From positions 1 to 17,823 of the forward strand of contig URMF01000058.1 of assembly GCA_900548855.1 (NCBI GenBank): DNA of 17,823 nt. Direction: 5' to 3'. This DNA is from an uncultured Eubacteriales bacterium. Its GTDB lineage: Bacteria; Bacillota; Clostridia; Lachnospirales; Lachnospiraceae. A model generated the notes under the pieces. The model had not been told where the DNA came from and ran no database searches. It saw only the letters and a program-made list of their open reading frames with translations. Below are positions 7,353 to 14,943 of this stretch, one piece after another (the first letter of the stretch is position 1; each line of letters begins with the position of its first letter). Position numbers and translations under genes: made by a program.

Positions 7353-8081
7353 ATGTCAGGACATTCAAAATTTGCAAATATTAAACATAAAAAGGAAAAG
7401 AACGATGCTGCAAAGGGAAAAATCTTTACTATTATAGGCAGAGAAATTGCAGTGGCAGTAAAAGAGGGAGGAGCAGACCCGAATAATAATTCCAAGCTTC
7501 GTGACGTGATTGCCAAGGCAAAGGCGAATAACATGCCAAATGATACAATTGAGCGAGGTATCAAGAAAGCAGCGGGAGATGCAAATTCTGTCAACTATGT
7601 GTCCATTACATATGAAGGTTATGGACCAAATGGTACAGCGATTATTGTGGACGCTTTGACGGATAATAAGAACAGAACAGCTTCTAATGTAAGAAATGCA
7701 TTTACTAAGGGCGGCGGGAATGTTGGAACCCCTGGCTGCGTATCCTTTATGTTTGATAAAAAGGGACAGATTATCATTGATAAGGAAGAGTGTGATATGG
7801 AAGCAGACGACCTTATGATGATGGCATTGGATGCGGGAGCAGAGGATTTTGCTGAGGAAGAGGACAGCTTTGAAATTATTACCGACCCGGATGATTTTTC
7901 TGCAGTGCGGGAAGCCTTGGAGGCAGAGAAAATACCGATGGCATCGGCAGAGGTGACAATGGTTCCACAGAACTGGGTGGAGCTTACCAGTGATGAGGAT
8001 ATCAAGAAGATTAATAAGATTTTGGATTTGCTGGACGAGGATGATGATGTTCAGGCAGTTTACCATAACTGGGATGAATAG
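7353..8081 (+). CDS. YebC/PmpR-family (TACO1-like) translation factor or regulator
   Basis: A 242-residue protein of standard YebC length. The N-terminal signature 'MSGHSKFANIKHKKEKNDAAKGKIFT' and 'DPNNNSKLRDVIAKAKANNMPNDTIERGIKKA' are diagnostic, as are 'YEGYGPNGTAIIVDALTDNKNRTASNVR' and 'GCVSFMFDKKGQI'. The family was long listed as a transcriptional regulator. More recent work, including on mitochondrial TACO1, supports a ribosome-associated role in easing translation through difficult stretches such as proline runs. The start has GGAG upstream and the gene has its own promoter. Both this gene and the Rae1 fusion at the left edge are ribosome-linked, but they are in separate units. Confidence 0.93.
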   Translation: MSGHSKFANIKHKKEKNDAAKGKIFTIIGREIAVAVKEGGADPNNNSKLRDVIAKAKANNMPNDTIERGIKKAAGDANSVNYVSITYEGYGPNGTAIIVDALTDNKNRTASNVRNAFTKGGGNVGTPGCVSFMFDKKGQIIIDKEECDMEADDLMMMALDAGAEDFAEEEDSFEIITDPDDFSAVREALEAEKIPMASAEVTMVPQNWVELTSDEDIKKINKILDLLDEDDDVQAVYHNWDE

Positions 8082-8198
8082 GAACAATGAAAGACTATTC
8101 TCACAAAAGTGGAAAATAAACCTTTCTATGAGGGATATATAAAGAAAGATAAATGGCAGACTCAAGGAGTACAAAAGCGAATTGGAGTAAACAGAAAC

Positions 8199-8235
8199 GG
8201 AAAGACAAGGCATGAATCAGAGCCTTGTCTTTTCC
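8199..8235 (+). terminator. intrinsic terminator after the yebC-family gene
   Basis: A perfect 11-base-pair stem (8201-8211 with 8222-8232), a 10-base loop and a short T run (8230-8233). GG before and CC after can extend the stem with a one-base bulge. The long AAGA/TCTT arms may also stop transcription from the opposite side. Confidence 0.75.
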
Positions 8236-8341
8236 ATTTCTAATGAGCATTTCTTAGGGATACTGGCATTGAGCAAATCTACTGCATAGGAGCGCAGCAA
8301 CCTGACAGGTGTACCGGCAGATAGTGCTTATAAAAACCATA

Positions 8342-8370
8342 TTGAAATCATTCAGTTGTTCAATTATAAT
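8342..8370 (+). promoter_or_regulatory. promoter of the two-component/ABC module
   Basis: TTGAAA (8342-8347), exactly 17 bases, then a perfect TATAAT (8365-8370). The transcript would start near 8377 and first meet the 20-codon ORF at 8410. Confidence 0.75.
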
Positions 8371-8409
8371 TATATGACAATAATGTTTATAGAAAGGATG
8401 AGAGAATTT

Positions 8410-8472
8410 ATGGAATATATGTCCATACCGCAGGCAACACAAAAATGGGCAAAGGAGAAGCATAACAAATGA
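8410..8472 (+). CDS. 20-residue leader ORF, possibly a truncated HTH/excisionase-like gene
   Basis: ATG at 8410, stop TGA at 8470-8472. The stop overlaps the start codon of the response regulator (ATGA), and the regulator's AAAGGAG lies inside this ORF, which suggests translational coupling. The peptide MEYMSIPQATQKWAKEKHNK resembles the first helix of MerR-like/HTH_17 DNA-binding proteins common on clostridial mobile elements, which typically open with 'MEY-S-EA--KW'. If so, only the N-terminus survives. An AGGA sequence lies a little far upstream. Alternatively it is an unrelated leader peptide. Confidence 0.4.
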   Translation: MEYMSIPQATQKWAKEKHNK

Positions 8473-9155
8473 AACGTCTATTTTTATTGGAAGATGATTT
8501 GAGTTTAATAAATGGGCTTTCCTTTGCAATTAAAAAGCAGGGGTATGAAATAGATGTTGCCCGTACCATGTTAGAAGCGAATGATTTATGGGCAGACGGA
8601 AAATATGATCTGGTTATTTTGGACGTATCGCTTCCTGATGGTTCTGGTTTTGAATTTTGCAGGAAGATACGCCTGACTTCAAAAATACCCATCATGTTTC
8701 TCACTGCCGCTGATGAAGAAACAGATATTATCATGGGGCTTGACATTGGTGGCGATGATTATATTACAAAACCTTTCAAATTGGCAGTATTCCTGTCAAG
8801 AATTAACGCATTGCTCCGTAGGAGTGAAAATTTCAATACAGCCGTTACAGAATTGAGTTCAGGCGGCATAAATATAAAACTTCTGAAAGGTGAGGTTTAT
8901 AAACAGGGAAATCTACTTGACCTGACAGTAAGCGAGTATAAATTATTGTGTCTGTTCATGGAAAACGCAGACCAGATACTTTCTTCGGAACAAATTTTGG
9001 GAAAGCTATGGGATTGCAGTGAAAATTATATAGACAACAATTCTCTTACAGTATATATCCGCAGACTTCGTACAAAGATCGAGGACAATCCGAGAGAACC
9101 AAAACGGATTATCACAGTACGCGGCATGGGCTATAAATGGAATACGGCAGATTGA
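8469..9155 (+). CDS. OmpR/PhoB-family response regulator
   Basis: A 228-residue response regulator. The receiver (1-115) has the acidic cluster Glu8/Asp9/Asp10, phospho-acceptor Asp52 in 'LVILDVSLPDGSGFE', Thr79 and Lys101 in 'YITKPF'. The C-terminal winged helix (about 130-226) has 'LTVSEYKLLCLFMENADQILSSEQIL' and the end 'NSLTVYIRRLRTKIEDNP..ITVRGMGYKW', typical of OmpR-type DNA binders. Phosphorylated by the adjacent kinase, it most likely controls its own operon and the ABC transporter genes. AAAGGAG sits 11 bases upstream, inside the leader ORF. It overlaps the leader by four bases and is followed by the kinase after nine bases. Direct targets cannot be read from sequence. Confidence 0.94.
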   Translation: MKRLFLLEDDLSLINGLSFAIKKQGYEIDVARTMLEANDLWADGKYDLVILDVSLPDGSGFEFCRKIRLTSKIPIMFLTAADEETDIIMGLDIGGDDYITKPFKLAVFLSRINALLRRSENFNTAVTELSSGGINIKLLKGEVYKQGNLLDLTVSEYKLLCLFMENADQILSSEQILGKLWDCSENYIDNNSLTVYIRRLRTKIEDNPREPKRIITVRGMGYKWNTAD

Positions 9156-9163
9156 GGTGGAAG

Positions 9164-10201
9164 ATGAAAATATTTGCAAACCGAAAGATTAACTTTCTTT
9201 TTGTCGGTATCTTATTGTGTGCTATAGCTTTTACATTGATTTCCGTGTTATTAGCAGCTTTTGAAGTTAAAAATGCGGCGTATTACATCATCATTTTCGG
9301 TTTGTGCATGGTGGCTGTAATACTGCTGCTTTGCTATATGTATTTTAAAGGACAGCACAAAATCATGGAAAATGCGATAGCGCAGATTACAGAATATATA
9401 TCCGGCAACAAAAATGTTACGATTGAATGCAACGACGAGGGTGAGCTATACAGGCTGTTCCATGAAGTAAATTCATTGGTTGCAATCTTGAACGCCCATG
9501 CAGAAAATGAAAAAAGTGCGAAGAAATTTTTGCATAATACAATACTGGATATTTCACACCAGTTAAAGACGCCGCTTGCTGCCCTCAATATTTACAATGG
9601 ACTTATACAGGATGAAGCAAATGCTCTGCCGGCTATAAAGGAATTCAGCCGGCTTTCTGAACAGGAGCTTGACAGAATCGAATCACTGGTACAAAACCTT
9701 CTGAAAGTCGCAAAACTGGATGCAGGTACAGTAATATTAGAAAAATCTTTAGAAAACGTATCCGAGCTTGCAGAAAATATCAAGAAACATTTTCTGTTCC
9801 GTGCCAGGCAGGAGGGAAAAGAAATCTGCCTGTCCGGCAGCGAGAAAATTACATTTATGTGTGACCGTAACTGGCTCACAGAAGCCATCAGCAATCTTGT
9901 CAAAAATGCCCTTGACCATACGGGGAAAGGTGGCATTGTTCATATTGAATGGCAGGCGTTTGCTTCCATTATTCAAATTACTGTAAAAGATAACGGCAGC
10001 GGCATACATCCGGAAGACCTATATCATATTTTTAAACGATTTTATCGCAGCCGTTTTTCTAAAGACACGCAGGGTATGGGTCTTGGCTTGTCACTCACAA
10101 AAGCCATTGTGCAGGCTCATAATGGGACGATTGAAGTCCATAGCATATTGGGTGTGGGAACCACTTTTACAATGAATTTCCGGATTCCTACAAAATTGTA
10201 G
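9164..10201 (+). CDS. short-loop membrane sensor histidine kinase
   Basis: A 345-residue kinase begun at the ATG at 9164, preceded by GAGGTGG. Another ATG at 9137 inside the regulator gene lacks a ribosome site. Two membrane segments (about 10-31 and 39-61) leave an outside loop of only about seven residues, so it resembles intramembrane-sensing kinases such as BceS. The phospho-acceptor is His132 in 'ILDISHQLKTPLAAL'. The catalytic domain shows the N box (Asn244, Asn248), G1 'DNGSG' (276-280) and G2 'GMGLGLS' (304-310). In such systems an ABC transporter acts as the real sensor, and an FtsX-type ABC pair is encoded immediately downstream. The likely input is cell-envelope stress or an antimicrobial peptide, by analogy only. 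Confidence 0.93.
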   Translation: MKIFANRKINFLFVGILLCAIAFTLISVLLAAFEVKNAAYYIIIFGLCMVAVILLLCYMYFKGQHKIMENAIAQITEYISGNKNVTIECNDEGELYRLFHEVNSLVAILNAHAENEKSAKKFLHNTILDISHQLKTPLAALNIYNGLIQDEANALPAIKEFSRLSEQELDRIESLVQNLLKVAKLDAGTVILEKSLENVSELAENIKKHFLFRARQEGKEICLSGSEKITFMCDRNWLTEAISNLVKNALDHTGKGGIVHIEWQAFASIIQITVKDNGSGIHPEDLYHIFKRFYRSRFSKDTQGMGLGLSLTKAIVQAHNGTIEVHSILGVGTTFTMNFRIPTKL

Positions 10202-10269
10202 GGAAATTGTAATATTGCCGTAGGATTCCTCTGTTATATTTGATTCTATCAAAACGTAAGGAGGCATTT

Positions 10270-10959
10270 ATGTACATGGATTTATTAGAAGTCAACAATA
10301 TCAGTAAAACATATGGAAGCGGTGAAGCCGCCGTACATGCTTTGAGGAATGTTAGTTTTTCCGTTTCTAAGGGTGAGTATGTGGCTATCGTTGGGGAATC
10401 CGGCTCCGGGAAAAGTACGCTTCTTAATATGATAGGTGCTCTTGATACGCCAACTTCAGGCAAGGTAACCATCAGTGGAAAAGAAATCTTTTCCATGAAT
10501 GACCGCAAGCTTACCATTTTCAGGCGGAGGAATATCGGTTTTATCTTCCAGGCATTCAACCTGATTCCGGAACTGACCGTTGAACAGAATATCATTTTTC
10601 CCGTACTGCTGGATTATCAAAAGCCGGATAGAAAATATCTGGAAGAACTGCTCTCGGTTCTTAATCTGAAAGAACGGCGTAACCATCTGCCGAGCCAGTT
10701 ATCAGGCGGACAGCAGCAGCGGGTGGCGATTGGGCGTGCCCTCATCACGCGTCCGTCGCTAATCCTTGCCGACGAGCCGACCGGAAACCTTGATACGAAA
10801 AACAGCAGTGAGGTCATTGCCTTGTTGAAGGAGGCATCAAAAATATATGAACAGACAATCGTTATGATTACCCACAGCCCCAGTATAGCACAGACCGCAG
10901 ACCGGGTTTTGCAGGTATCTGACGGAATATTGACAGATTTAGGGAGGTGTGCGGAATGA
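10270..10959 (+). CDS. MacB/LolD-type ABC transporter ATPase
   Basis: A 229-residue ATP-binding subunit. Motifs are Walker A 'GESGSGKST' (42-50), Q-loop Gln94 in 'IFQAFNLIP', signature 'LSGGQQQR' (144-151), Walker B 'LILADE' (164-169) and switch His202 in 'MITHS'. The subtype is that of ATPases that drive FtsX/MacB/BceB permeases by mechanotransmission rather than classical transport. The ATG at 10270 has GGAGG five bases upstream; a second ATG two codons later is possible, and a TTG at 10240 is not supported. A 68-base gap separates it from the kinase gene, without a terminator, so read-through from the module promoter is likely. Its stop overlaps the permease start (ATGA). Confidence 0.94.
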   Translation: MYMDLLEVNNISKTYGSGEAAVHALRNVSFSVSKGEYVAIVGESGSGKSTLLNMIGALDTPTSGKVTISGKEIFSMNDRKLTIFRRRNIGFIFQAFNLIPELTVEQNIIFPVLLDYQKPDRKYLEELLSVLNLKERRNHLPSQLSGGQQQRVAIGRALITRPSLILADEPTGNLDTKNSSEVIALLKEASKIYEQTIVMITHSPSIAQTADRVLQVSDGILTDLGRCAE

Positions 10960-13295
10960 AGCGACATACGATGAGCAGCTATCTGAGTTTAATTCCAATT
11001 TCTGCCAGAGTACACCGCCGCCAAAACGGGATGACACTTCTGTGCATTATCATCTCGGTGTTTCTTGTCCCGGCCATTTTCAGTGTGGCGGATATGTTTG
11101 TCCGGACAAACAGCGAATCCCTGCAGGAGAAACACGGAAACTGGCATATCCGGGTGAATGGTATTTCACAGGAAACCGCAGAAGAAATCGTGCAGCGTTT
11201 TGATGTCGCAGATATCGGCTGGTGCGGTTCTTTTAATGAGGATGCGGACCAGCCCTATTATATCGGTGAAAAGGAAGCCGTCTTGTATGGCGTGGATGAC
11301 ACCTATATCACACGGCTTGTCAATGCGCTTGAAGAGGGAGAAACCCCGCAGAGTGATAACGAAGTAATGCTGAGCAGCAATGCAAAACTTGCTTTGGACG
11401 TGCAGACCGGCGACCAGGTGACGGTGCATACGCCTGCCGGGAATACGGTTTTTACGGTATCCGGCTTTGGCTCTGATGATAAAGAGTATTTCAGGGGGCA
11501 GACGTATCTGGTTGGCGTGTATATGACAAGAGATGCGTATCATGCAATCATGGCGGCAAATGGAATTGAGGAATCTCTCTCCTGCTATGTGCAGTTTCAG
11601 AAGGCATCTTCCAAAACGGCTGCGGATATTAGGGAACAATATGGTCTGGCAGACAAGGATATTTCTGAAAATACTGCTACGATGGGACTTTCAGGGCAAA
11701 GCAAGAATAAGTCTATTCAAAATATATATGGAATAGCAGCCGTGTTGTTTACCATGGTATTGCTGGCGGGAGTATTGATGATTTCCGGAAGCCTGAACAG
11801 TAATATATCTCAGCGGACAAAATTTTTTGGTATGATGCGCTGTGTTGGTGCAAGCCGCCGCCAGATCATCCGGTTTGTGCGGTTAGAAGCCCTGAACTGG
11901 TGCAAGACGGCGGTTCCTGCGGGAGTAATTTTAGGTACGTTAGTTAGTTGGGGGATATGCGCGTACATGCGCTATGGTATCGGAGGAGAATTTGCTTCTA
12001 TGCAGGTATTTGGCATAAGCCCTGCCGGATTGCTAAGCGGCATACTGGTTGGTGTTGTAACGGTGCTGTTAGCGGCGCAGTCGCCTGCAAAGAGAGCGGC
12101 TAAGGTTTCCCCTGTGGCAGCGGTTCTGGGCAATTCAGAAATTGTCCCAGTGAGACGGCGTGCGATTAAACGGGAAGTCAAAAGAGTAGAAAGAACGTTG
12201 GGTATTCATCACGCAACCGCCTCTAACAGGAACTGGTTTTTGATGACGGCGTCTTTTGCACTTACGATTATACTGATTCTGTGTTTCTCGATTGGATTGG
12301 ATTTTGCAAAGGAGTTGCTGCCGAGCCTAAAATCCTGGCAGCCGGATATTACCCTTAACGGTTATGCCAACGCACTGGTACTTGAACAGAATGTAAAAGA
12401 GAAGGTATTGGGAATCCATGGTGTTAAGAGCGCCTTTGGAACCGCCTATCTGGATAGTGTCCCGGCTGTCTCTTCGCGGCAGGGAATCGACCATATCAAT
12501 CTGGAGTCTTATGATGAGTATTTATTGGAAAGCGTAAAAGACGAGGTGGTGGAAGGGAATTTGTCTGACATTTATGGGGACAGCGATAAGGTTATGACTG
12601 TCTATAATAAGGATAATCCTCTGAAAGTAGGAGATACGGTTCGGATTGCGGGAAAAGAGGTTACGATTACCTGTTCTGTTACGAGTGCCCTGTTTCCGAG
12701 TGAACTGCTTGTCATCTGTTCTCAGGAAACCTTTGAGAGACTGACAGGAGAGCAGGGACTTACGATGGTCGGTGTGCAGCTTGGCAGTAATGCAGATGAC
12801 GATACGGTACGGCAGATCAGCAGGCTTGCAGGAAGCAATGTAATTTTTTCAGATGAAAGAGAAAGCACCAAAGAAACTAATACCACTTATCTTACTGTGC
12901 AGGTGGGCGTCTACGGCTTTCTTGCAATTATCGGTATGGTCAGTTTGTTCTATATTATTAACAGCATTTCTATTAGTGTGGCGGCACGGACAAAACAATA
13001 CGGCGCCATGCGGGCAGTCGGCATGGACGGTGAACAGCTCACCAGAATGATAATGGCGGAAGCATTTACCTATGCCGTGTCTGGCCTCGTGGTTGGATGC
13101 GGAATTGGACTGCCGCTCAGTTATTTCTTGCATACCCTGCTGATTACCCGGTATTTTGGAAAGATATGGCATCCTCCAGTGGCAATGTTGTGTATTATTG
13201 TTGTGTTTATGATGGTCTGTGCGGTCGTGGCAGTATACGCTCCTGCAAAACGAATTCGTAACATGGTCATAACCGCAACAATCAATGAACTGTAG
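10956..13295 (+). CDS. FtsX-family ABC permease with two FtsX repeats
   Basis: A 779-residue permease. The layout is doubled: TM1 (26-46), an outside domain of about 205 residues, then TM2-4 (about 258-279, 316-338, 354-374); next TM5 (428-448), a second outside domain of about 190 residues and TM6-8. Each half carries the conserved FtsX loop: 'TKFFGMMRCVGASRRQIIRF' (288-307) and, in the second half, 'TKQYGAMRAVGMDGEQLTRM'. Eight helices with two outside domains differ from BceB, which has ten helices and one large loop, so this is not a canonical Bce transporter. Start at 10956 is chosen from GGGAGG eight bases upstream and the ATGA overlap with the ATPase gene; a GTG at 10947 lies on the ribosome site itself. 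The substrate is unknown; antimicrobial peptide or lipid-linked targets are usual in such clusters. Confidence 0.9.
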   Translation: MKRHTMSSYLSLIPISARVHRRQNGMTLLCIIISVFLVPAIFSVADMFVRTNSESLQEKHGNWHIRVNGISQETAEEIVQRFDVADIGWCGSFNEDADQPYYIGEKEAVLYGVDDTYITRLVNALEEGETPQSDNEVMLSSNAKLALDVQTGDQVTVHTPAGNTVFTVSGFGSDDKEYFRGQTYLVGVYMTRDAYHAIMAANGIEESLSCYVQFQKASSKTAADIREQYGLADKDISENTATMGLSGQSKNKSIQNIYGIAAVLFTMVLLAGVLMISGSLNSNISQRTKFFGMMRCVGASRRQIIRFVRLEALNWCKTAVPAGVILGTLVSWGICAYMRYGIGGEFASMQVFGISPAGLLSGILVGVVTVLLAAQSPAKRAAKVSPVAAVLGNSEIVPVRRRAIKREVKRVERTLGIHHATASNRNWFLMTASFALTIILILCFSIGLDFAKELLPSLKSWQPDITLNGYANALVLEQNVKEKVLGIHGVKSAFGTAYLDSVPAVSSRQGIDHINLESYDEYLLESVKDEVVEGNLSDIYGDSDKVMTVYNKDNPLKVGDTVRIAGKEVTITCSVTSALFPSELLVICSQETFERLTGEQGLTMVGVQLGSNADDDTVRQISRLAGSNVIFSDERESTKETNTTYLTVQVGVYGFLAIIGMVSLFYIINSISISVAARTKQYGAMRAVGMDGEQLTRMIMAEAFTYAVSGLVVGCGIGLPLSYFLHTLLITRYFGKIWHPPVAMLCIIVVFMMVCAVVAVYAPAKRIRNMVITATINEL

Positions 13296-13438
13296 AAAAA
13301 AGAACAGCCCCAAAGGAGATTGAATCCGAATGAAAAGGCGGTGAACGAGTGTGAAGAGTATGTATTGAACAACTGAGACAGTGCAGAGGGACATGTGAGC
13401 CAGTAAGTTTACTTTTGGGTTAGGGAAATCATCATAAC

Positions 13439-13576
13439 ATGGACTTTGCAAAAAAAGTTCCATTGATGAGGTATGGAACACAGATGACAAAACTGTACTG
13501 CCTGTTTTGGAAAGTGGAAAATGATACGGAAAAGATACAGGGGTTTGCCAAGATACTGAAAAGTAAATTCACATAA
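13439..13576 (+). CDS. small hypothetical ORF (45 residues) before the module terminator
   Basis: ATG at 13439, TAA at 13574-13576, directly before the terminator at 13588. The peptide is basic and continuous ('MTKLYCLFWKVENDTEKIQGFAKILKSK' over residues 16-43), with a pattern that looks more protein-like than random, but I recognise no family. The upstream sequence offers only a weak GGG-rich ribosome site. It may be a short gene of the ABC module or the tail of a decayed gene. Between the permease stop and this ORF (13296-13438) there is only a further fragment-like frame (13320-13376) with no proper start. Confidence 0.3.
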   Translation: MDFAKKVPLMRYGTQMTKLYCLFWKVENDTEKIQGFAKILKSKFT

Positions 13577-13587
13577 ATTTTACTAAT

Positions 13588-13632
13588 GGACTATCCTTAA
13601 AAGTCGAATTGATTTAAAGGATAGTTCTTTTT
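13588..13632 (+). terminator. intrinsic terminator of the ABC module
   Basis: An 11-base-pair stem with one G-U pair (13588-13598 with 13617-13627), an 18-base AT-rich loop and five T residues (13628-13632). Confidence 0.75.
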
Positions 13633-13707
13633 ATACTGTAAATAAATCAAGCTGCATTTGATTACGGGATTTGCTTTGCAAACTCAAAAATGATGGGAGG
13701 TTGTTTT

Positions 13708-13737
13708 ATGCGGAATTGGTACGTGATTGATATGTAA
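13708..13737 (+). pseudogene. nine-codon ORF resembling the start of a NusG-like protein
   Basis: GGGAGG lies seven bases before the ATG, stronger than expected for noise. The peptide MRNWYVIDM begins with 'WYVI', the opening strand of NusG N-terminal (NGN) domains and of LoaP-like antiterminators, and then stops. No continuation in another frame is convincing. It could be a fragment of such a gene or a regulatory leader peptide. Confidence 0.25.
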
Positions 13738-13805
13738 AAACGGAATTAGAAACTATAGGTTGTGTCTTAATATCGAGAGAAAAGAAAAAATGATTAAAGA
13801 TAGTT

Positions 13806-13836
13806 TTGACCAATATTGTAACGCATGATACAATAT
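13806..13836 (+). promoter_or_regulatory. promoter overlapped by a perfect dyad (candidate operator)
   Basis: TTGACC (13806-13811), 17 bases, then TACAAT (13829-13834). A perfect eight-base inverted repeat, ATATTGTA (13813-13820) and TACAATAT (13829-13836) with an eight-base gap, fills the spacer and covers the -10. This is the usual geometry of a repressor-controlled promoter. The transcript would start near 13841, 250 bases before the gene at 14090, with only tiny unsupported ORFs between. Confidence 0.5.
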
Positions 13837-13988
13837 CACAAGAATATATGTATGGCATTAAATTAGCTTCAAGTGTAAAAATCAGAGTATGAAGAATGGT
13901 GTGTAATCTGTAAGCTGGATAAGTTGAGAATAGATGCAGAATTTAATCATTTCCAACTGGCAATAGCTTTACTCCATCTTTCCAAATA

Positions 13989-14017
13989 TTGACATGGTTT
14001 TCTATGCTTGTTAAAAT
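13989..14017 (+). promoter_or_regulatory. extended -10 promoter of the isomerase/GGDEF/TIR/cyclase cluster
   Basis: A perfect TTGACA (13989-13994), 17 bases, TGT directly before TAAAAT (14012-14017). The predicted leader to the ATG at 14090 is about 66 bases and includes GAAAGGAG and GAGGTG. Confidence 0.7.
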
Positions 14018-14089
14018 AAAATAATGAATTAGGATTTCTGGGTGTTTTTGGCATCCGAATCTGAAAGGAGATAAGAGGTGTAGTGTATT

Positions 14090-14869
14090 ATGGGGCAGGT
14101 TTTGATAGTAGCCAGAGAACAGGATATCGAATCATATAAGGCAATTGCAGAAGAATACAATGTTGGTTTTGAAGTGAATGATTTTTATAATCCAGAAGTA
14201 TTGGAGAATGAAGATGAAATGAATCGTCTGGTTGAGTTTTATCAGAGAGAAGGATTACCGAAGGGAAGTACGATGCACGGTGCCTTTTTTGATATAGTTG
14301 TTTTCAGCCATGATTTAAGAATTCGGGAAATATCAGAATTGCGGATGGAACAGAGTATGAAAATTGCAGTTAGAATTGGAGTGAAAGGCGTTGTGTTTCA
14401 TACGAATATCAGTCCGGTGCTTTCTAGTATGGAATATGATCAAAGAGCGATTGAAATGACGGTAGAATATTTGGAATGCCTTTTAAAGAGATATCCGGAC
14501 ACGGAAATTTATCTGGAAAATATGTTTGATGCGGATCCTGATATTCTTGCTGCTATTTCTGAAAAGCTCTGTATTTATGAAAATTATGGCGTGTGCTTTG
14601 ATTATGCACACGCAAGTATTTCTTCTACGCCAATACAGACATGGGTAGAAGCGTTAGCCCCTTATATTAAGCATATTCATATTAATGATAATAATTTAAA
14701 GAGGGATCAGCATTTGGCATTGGGAGACGGAAAGATTGACTGGCAGCAATTTATGGAATATAGAAAGAAATATTTTGACAATTGTAGTTTGGTGATAGAA
14801 ACAACACTGCCAGAAAATCAACGACGGTCATTGAAATACTTAGAACAGAATTTTAACAGGGAAATGTGA
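14090..14869 (+). CDS. xylose isomerase-like TIM-barrel protein (sugar phosphate isomerase/epimerase family)
   Basis: A 259-residue protein of the AP-endonuclease-2/xylose isomerase-like TIM barrel superfamily. Candidate metal ligands appear in order at strand ends: Glu143 in 'IYLENM', Asp171 and His174 in 'CFDYAHA', His197 in 'KHIHINDN', Asp206/His208 in 'RDQHLALGDGKIDW' and Glu237 in 'LVIETT'. His63 in 'MHGAF' and His104 in 'VFHTN' are also typical. Members isomerise or epimerise sugars or sugar phosphates, or act on related polyols; the substrate is not predictable. Only one ATG is possible because an in-frame stop lies three codons upstream. It is first in a row of four same-strand genes, 74 bases before the diguanylate cyclase gene. 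No sugar transporter or kinase lies nearby, which is unusual for a catabolic isomerase. Confidence 0.85.
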   Translation: MGQVLIVAREQDIESYKAIAEEYNVGFEVNDFYNPEVLENEDEMNRLVEFYQREGLPKGSTMHGAFFDIVVFSHDLRIREISELRMEQSMKIAVRIGVKGVVFHTNISPVLSSMEYDQRAIEMTVEYLECLLKRYPDTEIYLENMFDADPDILAAISEKLCIYENYGVCFDYAHASISSTPIQTWVEALAPYIKHIHINDNNLKRDQHLALGDGKIDWQQFMEYRKKYFDNCSLVIETTLPENQRRSLKYLEQNFNREM

Positions 14870-14943
14870 ATTGCAGATTGTTAAAAATTTATTTTCAAAA
14901 AAATGTTTTGCAATTGATTATAAAAATAAATGGAGGATTTGAT

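Larger units (their letters stand above)
8082..8409. other. intergenic stretch between the yebC-family gene and the two-component module
   Basis: About 330 bases without a convincing gene. It holds the yebC terminator (8199-8235) and the promoter of the next module (8342-8370). Possible ORFs at 8087 (10 codons) and 8153 (20 codons, running into the terminator stem) lack good ribosome sites. Between 8236 and 8341 I see no gene or motif; it may be remnant sequence at the junction of an acquired segment. Confidence 0.6.
13577..14089. other. gene-poor stretch with fragments and promoters
   Basis: About 510 bases without a convincing gene. It holds a terminator (13588-13632), a nine-codon ORF with a strong ribosome site (13708), a promoter-plus-dyad (13806-13836), a short unsupported ORF at 13848 and a second promoter (13989-14017). 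The sequence is AT-rich with broken frames, consistent with decayed genes at the edge between the ABC module and the cyclase/TIR cluster. Confidence 0.6.

Noticed and set aside
7365..8213. Minus-strand open frame of 282 codons opposite the yebC-family gene
   Set aside because: It is the shadow of a strongly conserved gene; its translation is Ile/Cys/Leu-rich with no domain.
8153..8215. Twenty-codon ORF before the yebC terminator
   Set aside because: Poor ribosome site, Lys/Ser-rich random-looking peptide and an end inside the terminator stem.
10202..10269. Separate promoter for the ABC ATPase and permease genes
   Set aside because: TTGTAA and TATATT are present but 22 bases apart; no pair with acceptable spacing was found, so read-through from 8342-8370 is simpler.
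12849..13490. Minus-strand open frame of 213 codons over the end of the permease gene
   Set aside because: His/Cys-rich shadow translation, no ribosome site; the permease coding signal on the plus strand continues to 13295.
14868..14928. Seven-base inverted repeat (AATTGCA/TGCAATT) between the isomerase and GGDEF genes
   Set aside because: The loop is long (over 30 bases) and AT-rich with no T run after the second arm, so neither a terminator nor a riboswitch is supported.
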